A stretch of 36,919 bases of DNA, from assembly GCA_035533095.1 (NCBI GenBank), contig DATLUM010000078.1, positions 1 through 36,919 of the forward strand, read 5' to 3'. The stretch comes from Acidimicrobiales bacterium (GTDB lineage: Bacteria; Actinomycetota; Acidimicrobiia; Acidimicrobiales; Palsa-688). Below, piece by piece: positions 6,558 through 13,682 of this stretch (positions are counted from its first letter, which is position 1; each line of letters begins with the position of its first letter). Made by a program: the position numbers and the translations under genes. The notes under the pieces were generated by a model. The model did no database searches and was not told the DNA's origin. It was given only the letters and a program-made list of their open reading frames with translations.

Positions 6558-7235
6558 CTACGGTCTCGAAAGGCGGTAGCCAGCACCTCGAATCGTCTGG
6601 ATCAACGGTTCCAAGCCGTTGAAGTTGATCTTCCTCCGGAGGTAGCTGACGTAGACGTCCACGACGTTGCTGCCGGGATCGAACGCGAAGTCCCACACGT
6701 GGCTGAGGATCCGCGTCCTGCTGAGCACCTGAGTCGGGTTGCGCATGAACAGCTCGAGCAACGCCCACTCCCGCGGGGCCAGCTCGATCCGGCGCCCCGC
6801 GCGCCAAGCCAGCTTGGTGTGCAGGTCGAGCCGGAGGTCGCCGACAACCAGTTCGTGGCTCGCTGGTTGGCCGGAACTGCGAACCGCGGCCCGGATCCGG
6901 GCCAGGAGCTCCTCGAAGGAGAACGGCTTGGTCACGTAGTCACTGGCACCCATGTCCAGGCCCCTGACCTTGTCCTCCACGCGTCCACGCGCGGTGAGGA
7001 TGATCACGGGTGGCCGCGGCTCGCGTGTCCGAACGGCTTTGAGGACCTCGTCGCCTGCACCGTCTGGCAGACCAAGGTCGAGCAGCACGACGTCGAACGG
7101 CTCCGGATCATTGGTCAGGCCGGCGATTGCGGTCGTCACATCACCTGCAACAGTCGCTCCGTAGCCCTCTGCCGTCAGTCCTTTCGAGAGAAACGACGCG
7201 ATCCCGGGATCGTCCTCGACGATGAAGACCCTCAT
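6558..7235 (-). CDS. OmpR/PhoB-type response regulator
   Basis: 225 residues from ATG 7235. The receiver domain (1-115) has acidic pair E7/D8/D9, phosphoacceptor D53 (VVLLDLGLPD), T81 and K103 (VTKPFS). The winged-helix DNA-binding domain covers about 130-225 (APREWALLELFMRNP, VDVYVSYLRRKI, TIRGAGYRL). It overlaps the kinase gene stop by 4 bases (ATGA), so the two are co-translated. A GTG three codons upstream (7244) is an alternative start. It is the last gene of the redox operon and probably controls that operon, although the sequence does not show its target sites. Confidence 0.93.
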   Translation of the reverse strand: MRVFIVEDDPGIASFLSKGLTAEGYGATVAGDVTTAIAGLTNDPEPFDVVLLDLGLPDGAGDEVLKAVRTREPRPPVIILTARGRVEDKVRGLDMGASDYVTKPFSFEELLARIRAAVRSSGQPASHELVVGDLRLDLHTKLAWRAGRRIELAPREWALLELFMRNPTQVLSRTRILSHVWDFAFDPGSNVVDVYVSYLRRKINFNGLEPLIQTIRGAGYRLSRP

Positions 7236-8767
7236 ACCTCCCACCGATCCGACACCGCTTCGGTGCGCGGTTGCGCGTGGAGCCGCATGGTCACTGCCGT
7301 GCCTCCAAGTGGGGAGTCCTCGATGCTGACTCCGCCGCCGTGTGCTGCGCAGACCGCCCCCACGATCGCCAAGCCGAGCCCGGAACCGTCGGTCCCGTTC
7401 CGGCTCCGGGCGAACCTGTCGAGGACGCGGGAACGCTCCTCCGGGGCTATGCCGTGTCCCGCATCGTCGACGCGGAAGCTGATCTGAGCACCGGTCATCC
7501 CGGCTCGATCCATCTCCGCGGAGAGCCGGATGGCATCACCGGGTCCGGTGGCGTTCACAGCGTTGTCGATCAGGTTGAGAAGGGCACCCCGCACCTCGGT
7601 CTCGTCAAAACTGACAACCGCGTCGGGGATCGGTCCGAGCTCCCACGACCGGGGGGCCAATACGGAGGATGCGCCCAGCAGGTCGCCGAGAAAGGCACGA
7701 AGATCGACCTCGCGCACGTCGTAGCGCACCGGCTCACGGGCACGTCCGAGCGTCAGGAGCCGGTCGATCAGGTGAGCCATCCGGTCGAGCTCACCGATGG
7801 CGGTGTCGACGGTCTCTGACACCACCCGGTCCTGCCCACCGTTGCGGCCGAGAAGCTCCAGGTGTCCGCGGGCGACGGTCAGAGGAGTACGAAGTTGATG
7901 GGAGACGTCGGACAGCAGCTCGTGCTGGGCCTGCACCGCTCCCTCGATACGGTCCAGCATGGAATCGAAACTGCGGGCGAGGTCGCCGACCTCGTCCTTG
8001 GTGCCCTGATCACCGAGGCGGTTCGCGATCTGATCCCTGCCGATTCGGTCGGCCGTCTCGGCGATCCCACCGATCCTTCGCAGCAGGCGACGCAGGACCA
8101 GATACGCGCTCATCACTCCGGCTACCAGGGCGACGGCACCGACAAGGATGGCCAAGCGGGCAGCCGTGTCCACTGCAGGCTTCAACGCGCTGGTGTCCAC
8201 CGCCGCGACGAAGACGCCGGCGCTCTGATTCCCGATGCGGATCGGGGCGACCAGCACCTCCATCTGCCTGCCGGCAACTTGCCGAGAATGCATCGCGGTC
8301 CGGCTCGGAATCGCACCCGTGAGCGACTGGACGCGGGGATCGGACGCGATCGCCGAGCCTCCCGCGTTCGCTACGGCCCAGTAACCCGGGTCCGCTATCT
8401 CAATCAGGTCGCCGTTGGCGACAGCGTGGGATCCCAGGTAGCCGGTCGCGAAGGTTCGCAACGACTGAGAGGCGGGTCTCGCCACGGCAGCTTGCTGGAA
8501 CGCGGTCAGCTCCGCTTCGAGTTGGCGCACCGCAATCTGCTGTATGCCCACGGTCGTGGTGTGCAGGAGGACGGCCAGAAAGCCCGCGAGCACGGCGGCC
8601 AGCACCATCGCGTAGAGCGCAGCCAGCCGAGCCGCGGTACCGAACCGGCTGGTGACCACCCGGGTCCTTCGGATCGCGCTCCATGCGCGCGGTAGCACCC
8701 GGTCGCGGTTCCTGCTGGCCGCTGGGAGATTTGTGGCCAGTACGGCTTCCGGTGTTTCCGCGGTCAC
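7232..8767 (-). CDS. sensor histidine kinase with HAMP domain
   Basis: 511 residues, GTG start. Membrane spans are at about 47-69 and 203-225, enclosing an extracytoplasmic sensor of about 130 residues. A HAMP linker follows (to about 280), then a DHp domain with phosphorylated H290 (SDVSHQLRTPLTV), and a HATPase domain with N box NLIDNAVNA, G1 DDAGHGIAP and G2 GSGLGLAI. The partner regulator overlaps its 3' end. The gene follows the electron-transfer genes with a 19-base gap, so it may sense envelope redox state or the operon's substrate. The signal itself is unknown. Confidence 0.93.
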   Translation of the reverse strand: MTAETPEAVLATNLPAASRNRDRVLPRAWSAIRRTRVVTSRFGTAARLAALYAMVLAAVLAGFLAVLLHTTTVGIQQIAVRQLEAELTAFQQAAVARPASQSLRTFATGYLGSHAVANGDLIEIADPGYWAVANAGGSAIASDPRVQSLTGAIPSRTAMHSRQVAGRQMEVLVAPIRIGNQSAGVFVAAVDTSALKPAVDTAARLAILVGAVALVAGVMSAYLVLRRLLRRIGGIAETADRIGRDQIANRLGDQGTKDEVGDLARSFDSMLDRIEGAVQAQHELLSDVSHQLRTPLTVARGHLELLGRNGGQDRVVSETVDTAIGELDRMAHLIDRLLTLGRAREPVRYDVREVDLRAFLGDLLGASSVLAPRSWELGPIPDAVVSFDETEVRGALLNLIDNAVNATGPGDAIRLSAEMDRAGMTGAQISFRVDDAGHGIAPEERSRVLDRFARSRNGTDGSGLGLAIVGAVCAAHGGGVSIEDSPLGGTAVTMRLHAQPRTEAVSDRWEV

Positions 8768-8786
8768 GGGTTCGCGGCTTCCGGTC

Positions 8787-9275
8787 TCACCCGTCGGTGT
8801 GCGCCGTGGTCGTCGTTGTCAGGTCGCCCCCGTAGCCGCCAACCGTCGTCGACGGGGTGGACGCCCGCGGATCGGACCCGCCCGACACCTGGTCGGTTGC
8901 ATCGCCCCCGTCGGAGGAGTTGTCGCCGCCCGGGTGTGCCACGGGGTACTGGGCGGGCACGGCGGTCGGGGTGATAGCCGCGTTAGAGCTTTCGGGTGGA
9001 GACGGTGCAACCGTGGTCGGCGTGTCGACGATCGTCGTGCTCGTCGGTGCCTGTCCCTGCGGCGACGGTCCGCTGTCCGATCCAACCGCCTGGCCCGGTG
9101 CCGGCAGGGTGATCGCGGCGGGCAACGACGAATGGACACGGGCGACCGAAAGGTCCGTGGCGACGGCTATCACTATCACGGCCGCCGCCACCGAGAGCAC
9201 AGGACCGCCCGGACGCAGGCGAAGGCCTCTCCTGGAGGTGTCGGTGACGTGGTGCGGCCCCCTCACGCGCATCAT
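8787..9275 (-). CDS. single-span membrane protein with Thr/Ser/Pro-rich tail
   Basis: 162 residues from ATG 9275, in an ATGA overlap with the ferredoxin stop. A basic N-terminus (RRGLRLRPGG) precedes one hydrophobic span (PVLSVAAAVIVIAVATDL). The remaining ~115 residues are low-complexity and rich in Thr, Ser, Pro, Gly and Asp, ending in a TTTTTAHTDG tail, and should lie outside the membrane. No domain or flavinylation motif is seen. Its place between ferredoxin and kinase suggests an envelope part of the redox system, perhaps a spacer or anchor. That role is an inference only. Confidence 0.75.
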   Translation of the reverse strand: MMRVRGPHHVTDTSRRGLRLRPGGPVLSVAAAVIVIAVATDLSVARVHSSLPAAITLPAPGQAVGSDSGPSPQGQAPTSTTIVDTPTTVAPSPPESSNAAITPTAVPAQYPVAHPGGDNSSDGGDATDQVSGGSDPRASTPSTTVGGYGGDLTTTTTAHTDG

Positions 9276-9532
9276 TCTTGCGTCGGGCTCCCACTGGATG
9301 GAGTCAGGGCGTCGTCCGCTACCAGCGTGATTGCCTCCTTCGGGCAACACGCGACGGCCCTTCGGGCCTTTCTCACGAGTCTGGGGTCCGCTATCGGCTC
9401 TCTCGATACGTTCGCGTAGCCCCAAGGATCCAGCGAGATGCCCTCCGGGAACACCACGCTGCACATGCCCCAGCCGTCGCAACGCGCCGCGTCGAATGTC
9501 AGCTTCCATCCTGATTCGCGCCGTTGACTCAC
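9272..9532 (-). CDS. small ferredoxin ([3Fe-4S]/[4Fe-4S] type)
   Basis: 86 residues, GTG start in a GTGA overlap with the NuoF-like gene. The cluster ligands are C18 and C24 (CDGWGMC) and a late cysteine in ACCPKEAI (C63, with C62 adjacent). This is the pattern of single-cluster ferredoxins from actinobacteria that often carry [3Fe-4S] centres. It should pass electrons between the NuoF-like flavoprotein and the membrane haem protein, or to cytosolic partners. The gene order places it directly after the flavoprotein. Confidence 0.85.
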   Translation of the reverse strand: MSQRRESGWKLTFDAARCDGWGMCSVVFPEGISLDPWGYANVSREPIADPRLVRKARRAVACCPKEAITLVADDALTPSSGSPTQE

Positions 9533-10857
9533 GCGGGTGCACCTCGCGTGACCGGCAGCGGGAACGCCCCCGGGCGGCTCGCGGCCGTGCAGCGGCCGCG
9601 GCGGTGGAGTTCCGCCTCGGCGGTGAAGACTGCGAGAGCGCTTTCAGCCATTGCGATGGTGGCGTCGGGCAGGCTGCACAACCCACGGCCCGCCACGGAA
9701 TGCGCGAGGGAGGCGACCCGGCGCTGAGAACGACGGACGCCTCTTCCCCCTCCTGACACCAGTTCCATCTCCTCGGCGACAAGCGGCAGTCCGTACGAGC
9801 ACGCCCCGCACTGCCCGGCCCTCTGTGCCGCAAGCCAACCCACCAGCCGCGATGCCTCCGCGAGCCCGCAGCGGCCCGGCCCGAGAACGCCGATGAGCCC
9901 GCAGCCGATACCCAGGGACCCGTGGCTTCCCCGCCCTGGTTGCACGAGCGTACGGGATGCGCCGACCCGGTCGACCCAAGCACCTCCGTACCCGCCGACG
10001 AGGACCGCCTGCCACCGGTAACCGGGTTCGCACAGCGCGTCGACCAGATCGGGAAGACGAACGGGGTGCACCACCTCGAGGACCATTCCCGGATCGGGCA
10101 CGTCGCCGGCCAGGGTGACCAGCAGCGAACCCGGTGCTGCGGGCGAACCCGCAGTCCTGAACCACGTGTCGCCGAAGCGCGCGAGCAGGCCCACATGGCA
10201 AACGGTCTCGGTGTTGCTGACGACGGTCGGGCGGGCGTCGAGCCCGCATTCGGCCGTCGGTCGCGTCCGCGACGCCGGAGCGGCCCGACCACCTCCGAGC
10301 CATGAAACGAGGGCGCTCGACTCCCCAGCGATGTACCGGTCGGGCACGACCGCCACGCCGACGGTCGCGCAGTCGTCGCGCTCTTCGATCGCAGCAGCGA
10401 CCGAGGTCAGCGCGGGTGAGCCCGCATGGACCGCGATCACCACCCGGGTGGCCCCGCAGGCGGCGGCCACAGTCAGTGCACCGTCGATGACGAGATGGGG
10501 GCGCAACCGAAGCAGTAGGCGGTCCTTCGCGCTGGCGGGCTCGCTTTCTGTCCCGTTGACCACCACGACCGCCGGTCCCCTGCCCTTCAGGGCCGCCTCG
10601 ACCTTGCGCGCCAGCGGAAAATGACCACCCCCGCGGCCGGTGAGACCGGACTGCCGGATCATCTGAAGCAGTTCAGGAGCGCGGGGTGGCCAGCGGCGTG
10701 TCTCGCCAAGCCGGCCGAGATGGTCTGCGAGCCCCTCACGGGACTCGGGCCCGGCGAGAAGTCGTGCCCCAGGGTCGCCGACTCCCGCGATCCCGGCGAT
10801 CGACCGCGGGTCAGGCGAGGTCCGCACGGCGTCCAGAGCCGGCGCAACGGGCGTCAT
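9529..10857 (-). CDS. NuoF-like FMN / iron-sulfur oxidoreductase subunit
   Basis: 442 residues, related to the 51-kDa NADH-binding subunit of complex I. Recognisable parts are the nucleotide/FMN loop GRGGGHFPLARKV (74-86, compare GRGGAGFPTGLKW), NGTESEPASAKDR (101-113, compare NADESEPGTCKDR), a SLBB-like middle (about 240-310), and a C-terminal iron-sulfur segment. That segment has C350, C353 and C394 (GQCGACSYG, GLCSLPD). The position of the third cysteine of the usual CxxCxxC triplet is Gly356, so one ligand of the N3-type cluster appears lost. It probably takes electrons from NAD(P)H or ferredoxin. The ATG overlaps the membrane-protein stop by one base. Confidence 0.85.
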   Translation of the reverse strand: MTPVAPALDAVRTSPDPRSIAGIAGVGDPGARLLAGPESREGLADHLGRLGETRRWPPRAPELLQMIRQSGLTGRGGGHFPLARKVEAALKGRGPAVVVVNGTESEPASAKDRLLLRLRPHLVIDGALTVAAACGATRVVIAVHAGSPALTSVAAAIEERDDCATVGVAVVPDRYIAGESSALVSWLGGGRAAPASRTRPTAECGLDARPTVVSNTETVCHVGLLARFGDTWFRTAGSPAAPGSLLVTLAGDVPDPGMVLEVVHPVRLPDLVDALCEPGYRWQAVLVGGYGGAWVDRVGASRTLVQPGRGSHGSLGIGCGLIGVLGPGRCGLAEASRLVGWLAAQRAGQCGACSYGLPLVAEEMELVSGGGRGVRRSQRRVASLAHSVAGRGLCSLPDATIAMAESALAVFTAEAELHRRGRCTAASRPGAFPLPVTRGAPA

Positions 10858-11513
10858 CACCCTGCCTCGACTCCTGCTTTCAGGGGCTTGCGGAGCCCCG
10901 CGCTCACCGTGGCCGCCCCGACCAGGATCCCGCTCAGGATGTAGAGCCACCGCAGGCTCGCGGTGTCGGAACCGGCGAGCACGCCGTGCACCCACGCGAG
11001 AACGAAGGCCGGGTAGGCCAGGCGATGCAGGACCGCCCATCGCGAGCGGATGGGGCGGCGGCCGGCGAGATAGGCGCTAACAGCGACGATCATCACCAGA
11101 TACATCGCGATGAGACCGAAGGTGACCGCCCCAGGCCGGTAGGTGGCCCCGTCGGGCACGACAAGAGCCTTCCATCCGACTCCGGCATACCGGTCGGCCA
11201 GCAACGACCCGACGTGGGCCGCCAGCAGGCTGACCAGCCCCGGTCCCAGCACCACGTGGAACCGGAGCAGGGTTTCGCGCTGAACAGTGACCAGCGCCCG
11301 CACGGGACGGCGGAACAGAAGTCCCACGAGCACGATCGCCGTCAACGCGACGAACGCGCCGATGCCCGTGGCGCGGGCGACGATCCAGGGGAACATACGG
11401 TTCGACGTGGTGGGTCCCACGCCGGAACCCAGGGCGTAACCGGCGGCCGTGCACAGGCCCACGAAGGCTGCCGTCCCAATAGCGACGGCAGCCTTGCCGA
11501 GCGGCCTGCTCAT
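10857..11513 (-). CDS. ferric-reductase-like transmembrane haem protein
   Basis: 218 residues from ATG 11513 (ATGA overlap with the ApbE stop). There are about six hydrophobic spans. Two histidine pairs on spans, H86/H100 and H163/H176, match the bis-His haem b ligands of the ferric reductase / MsrQ-like family, which carries electrons across the membrane. No FAD or NADPH domain is attached, so a separate reductase is needed; the NuoF-like protein next door is the obvious candidate. The loop VPDGATYRPG contains a GAT but sits in a family-conserved YRP region and is probably not a flavin site. Confidence 0.85.
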   Translation of the reverse strand: MSRPLGKAAVAIGTAAFVGLCTAAGYALGSGVGPTTSNRMFPWIVARATGIGAFVALTAIVLVGLLFRRPVRALVTVQRETLLRFHVVLGPGLVSLLAAHVGSLLADRYAGVGWKALVVPDGATYRPGAVTFGLIAMYLVMIVAVSAYLAGRRPIRSRWAVLHRLAYPAFVLAWVHGVLAGSDTASLRWLYILSGILVGAATVSAGLRKPLKAGVEAG

Positions 11514-12562
11514 GCGTCGGTCCAGATGACAAACGGCTCGATAGCTGTGCTCATTCCGGTCACCCCGTCGGCACTGACCCACAGAGCCGCCAGGTCGAGG
11601 GCGCTCGCCCGGTCCGCGATCGATTCCCGACCGGAGATGAACAGAGACTTGGCCGCGGTCTCGGCCATGACCGGGTCGGCGTCGACGACCGTCACCGCCG
11701 CCAGCCCATCGCCTCCCGGCTCACCGGTGCGCGGGTCGATCAGATGGTGGACCGGTCGCTCTCCCCTCTTCCAGCTCCTCACCCTGATCGAGGACGTGGC
11801 GACCGCCTTGTCGGAGACCTCCAGAACTGCCACCGGACGCTCGGAGCCCGACGGCGACTCGACCCCGACACGCCAGCCCTGCGCGTCCATCGGTGCGCCC
11901 GCCGCGTAGATATCCCCCCCGGCATCGAGGAGGAAGTCCCCCGCAGCCGGACGGATTCGCGCAGCACCTTTGCGGATCGCCATTCCCTTGCCGATGCCGC
12001 CGAGGTCGATCCGGGCGCCTCCCAGGTTGATCAACCGGAGTACAGGAACCGCGCGGGGCTGCCAGCCACGGCCGGGGCCGTGGGCAACCGGATCCGGAGC
12101 CGGCGGGCACACCCCGGAACCGGTTTGCTCGGCGAGCAGAAGGTGGAAAGACCTGTCGTAGCCGAGCTCGACCAGCCGGTCGTAGATGCGCGGGTCGAAC
12201 AATCCTCCCGTGCGCCTGTGCGCGGCCATGGCCTCGACAACGACGGAGTAGAGCGGCTCGGGAACCCGATGCCAGCGCCAGGGATCGCGGTTGGCTCGCA
12301 TCAAGGCGCTGGTTTCGTCGAAGCGGCTGCAGTGGCGTTCGACGGCCCGGAACTCGTCGAACGCCCGCCCGATCGCCACCTCGATTCTCGGGCCGGCTGC
12401 CGAGTCCCCGATCGGCCCCAGGACCTGAGCGGTGACGACCGACGCCATCGCCTTGGTGCTGCGACGAATCTCGCGCCGGCGTCCACTCACGCCCTTCGCG
12501 TGGACCTCGCTCGGCGAAAGAGCGGCGGTGCGCCGGTAAAGGTCCAGATCAAGGGACTGCAT
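11510..12562 (-). CDS. apbE: ApbE-family FAD:protein FMN transferase
   Basis: 350 residues. ApbE enzymes attach FMN to a Thr or Ser of partner proteins, using FAD and Mg2+. Family landmarks present are TGGLFDPRIYDRLVELGYDR, INLGGARIDLGGIGKGMA, LLDAGGDIYAAG, ATSSIRVR, HLIDPRTGEP and TVVDADPVMAETAAKSLF. No signal peptide or lipobox is seen at the chosen ATG, so it may act in the cytosol or be exported with a partner. The start at 12562 overlaps the preceding coiled-coil gene by 14 bases; the ribosome binding site is weak. No classical FMN-binding acceptor domain is encoded in the operon. Confidence 0.9.
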   Translation of the reverse strand: MQSLDLDLYRRTAALSPSEVHAKGVSGRRREIRRSTKAMASVVTAQVLGPIGDSAAGPRIEVAIGRAFDEFRAVERHCSRFDETSALMRANRDPWRWHRVPEPLYSVVVEAMAAHRRTGGLFDPRIYDRLVELGYDRSFHLLLAEQTGSGVCPPAPDPVAHGPGRGWQPRAVPVLRLINLGGARIDLGGIGKGMAIRKGAARIRPAAGDFLLDAGGDIYAAGAPMDAQGWRVGVESPSGSERPVAVLEVSDKAVATSSIRVRSWKRGERPVHHLIDPRTGEPGGDGLAAVTVVDADPVMAETAAKSLFISGRESIADRASALDLAALWVSADGVTGMSTAIEPFVIWTDA

Positions 12563-13034
12563 GCGAGGCGCCCGTCGTGGCGTTGGTCGCAGGAGCCGGC
12601 GCCGGGGCCAGCACCGGGAGTGCGGGCAACGGGGCGAGCGGAGCCGCGGAAGCTGAACCGCCCGAGCCCGAGACGGGGGTCCCGCCGGCAGCTGCGGATG
12701 CGGACGCGTGCGCTTGCGCAACGATCTGCGCCAGGCGACCCTGGAGGGACTGAAGGGCCGCCTCCTCCGCCTGAAGCTGCTTCTGCACGGCGGACAGCTG
12801 GGCGGGATTCGTCGTAGGGGTCGGCCGCGCGACGGCGGTGGCGACGGTCTTGACTCCCGGCTGGCCGGCTACCCACGCGATCAGGCCGCCTGTGCCTGCG
12901 AGAGTCGTGGTTCCCACCACCAGCCCGGGGACCACGCGGCGCAGCTTCAGCCCCACGGCTTTCCGGCGGCCCGCAGCGAGCCGGTGCGCTGATGCGGCGT
13001 CCAGGGGCTCCTTCCATGTGGAGAAGGTGTCCAT
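12549..13034 (-). CDS. membrane-anchored coiled-coil protein
   Basis: 161 residues. A basic cytoplasmic N-terminus (AAGRRKAVGLKLRR) precedes one span at about 34-56, then a coiled coil (about 78-112, AQLSAVQKQLQAEEAALQSL), then an Ala/Gly/Ser/Pro-rich tail (PLAPLPALPVLAPAPAP). Its ATG overlaps the stop of the previous coiled-coil gene by one base (TGATG), so the two are translated together and may form a heteromeric coiled coil. No known family is recognised. It occupies the place in the operon where an FMN-binding protein would be expected. Confidence 0.75.
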   Translation of the reverse strand: MDTFSTWKEPLDAASAHRLAAGRRKAVGLKLRRVVPGLVVGTTTLAGTGGLIAWVAGQPGVKTVATAVARPTPTTNPAQLSAVQKQLQAEEAALQSLQGRLAQIVAQAHASASAAAGGTPVSGSGGSASAAPLAPLPALPVLAPAPAPATNATTGASHAVP

Positions 13035-13495
13035 CAGGAGTCCCGGCTACCGCCGTCACCACCGGACGTCGGGCTCTGGGGCTGGTTCGCGGCTGCCTGC
13101 TGCGCGGCGCGGAACTGCTGCTCCTCCGACGCCAGCTGCTTGGCCTCGGTTTCGAGGTTGGCCTGGTAGGCCGCGAGGGAGTTCCGTTCCTGGGCGATCT
13201 CCGAGGATTCGGAGTCCAATTGCTGCTTTTCCGCGGCGAGCTGCGACGGCGACGCGCCGGGCGAATACCCGTTGATCTGCGCCTCGAGAGCGTTGATCGT
13301 CTTCTGCAGGTTCTGTGCCTCCGCCGTCAGCTGGGCCAGCGAGTCCTCTCCGCCCGCCGCCGAGGAGCTTGTGGAAGCGCTCAGCGTTGCTGTCGCGGGC
13401 CGCGAGCCCGACGGTGCCGAAGCCAGCGCCGTCACCGCTCCGACGGCGCTTCCGCCGGCGGCCAGACACCACAACCATCTCTTCAGGGAACTCAC
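13034..13495 (-). CDS. secreted coiled-coil protein
   Basis: 153 residues from GTG 13495, with GGGAGG about 9 bases upstream. A signal-peptide-like N-terminus (MSSLKRWLWCLAAGG through ALASAPSG) is followed by a low-complexity linker and a long coiled coil (about 52-140; heptads in AQLTAEAQNLQKTINALEAQ and LAAEKQQLDSESSEIAQERN) rich in Gln, Glu and Ala. No cofactor motif is seen. It is the first gene of the nine-gene redox operon and its upstream region holds a palindrome. A structural or scaffold role in the envelope is only a guess. Confidence 0.75.
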   Translation of the reverse strand: MSSLKRWLWCLAAGGSAVGAVTALASAPSGSRPATATLSASTSSSAAGGEDSLAQLTAEAQNLQKTINALEAQINGYSPGASPSQLAAEKQQLDSESSEIAQERNSLAAYQANLETEAKQLASEEQQFRAAQQAAANQPQSPTSGGDGGSRDS

Positions 13496-13572
13496 GTCGG
13501 CTACCTCCCACGGTTCACTTTCGGACGGCAGGAGTATCGGTGTGTTCCCCTAACTCCTCGATGAAGCTGGGA

Positions 13573-13586
13573 TGAGAGTCCTCTCA
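13573..13586. promoter_or_regulatory. palindrome between divergent redox operon and antiporter
   Basis: TGAGAGTCCTCTCA is two 6-base inverted halves separated by 2 bases. It lies in the 187-base gap between the divergent starts at 13495 and 13683, about 78 bases upstream of the redox operon and 97 upstream of the antiporter. It is a candidate operator. No direct evidence shows which regulator binds it. Confidence 0.4.
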
Positions 13587-13682
13587 CAAATGAATGGCAG
13601 GTCGTTTTCGGTCGCCCCGCGGTCCCCCCTTTTCGTCCATTGGACTACCGGCCGCGCCTCGCGGGCTACCGTCGGCGGGTCC

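Noticed and set aside
6533-6567. GAGACCG/CGGTCTC as a terminator after the response regulator
   Set aside because: The loop is over 20 bases, one arm is inside the coding region and no T-run follows.
11126-11155. DGATYRPG in the haem membrane protein as a flavinylation site for ApbE
   Set aside because: It lacks the Ser/Thr that normally follows the GAT motif by one residue, and it coincides with a YRP loop usual in this haem protein family.
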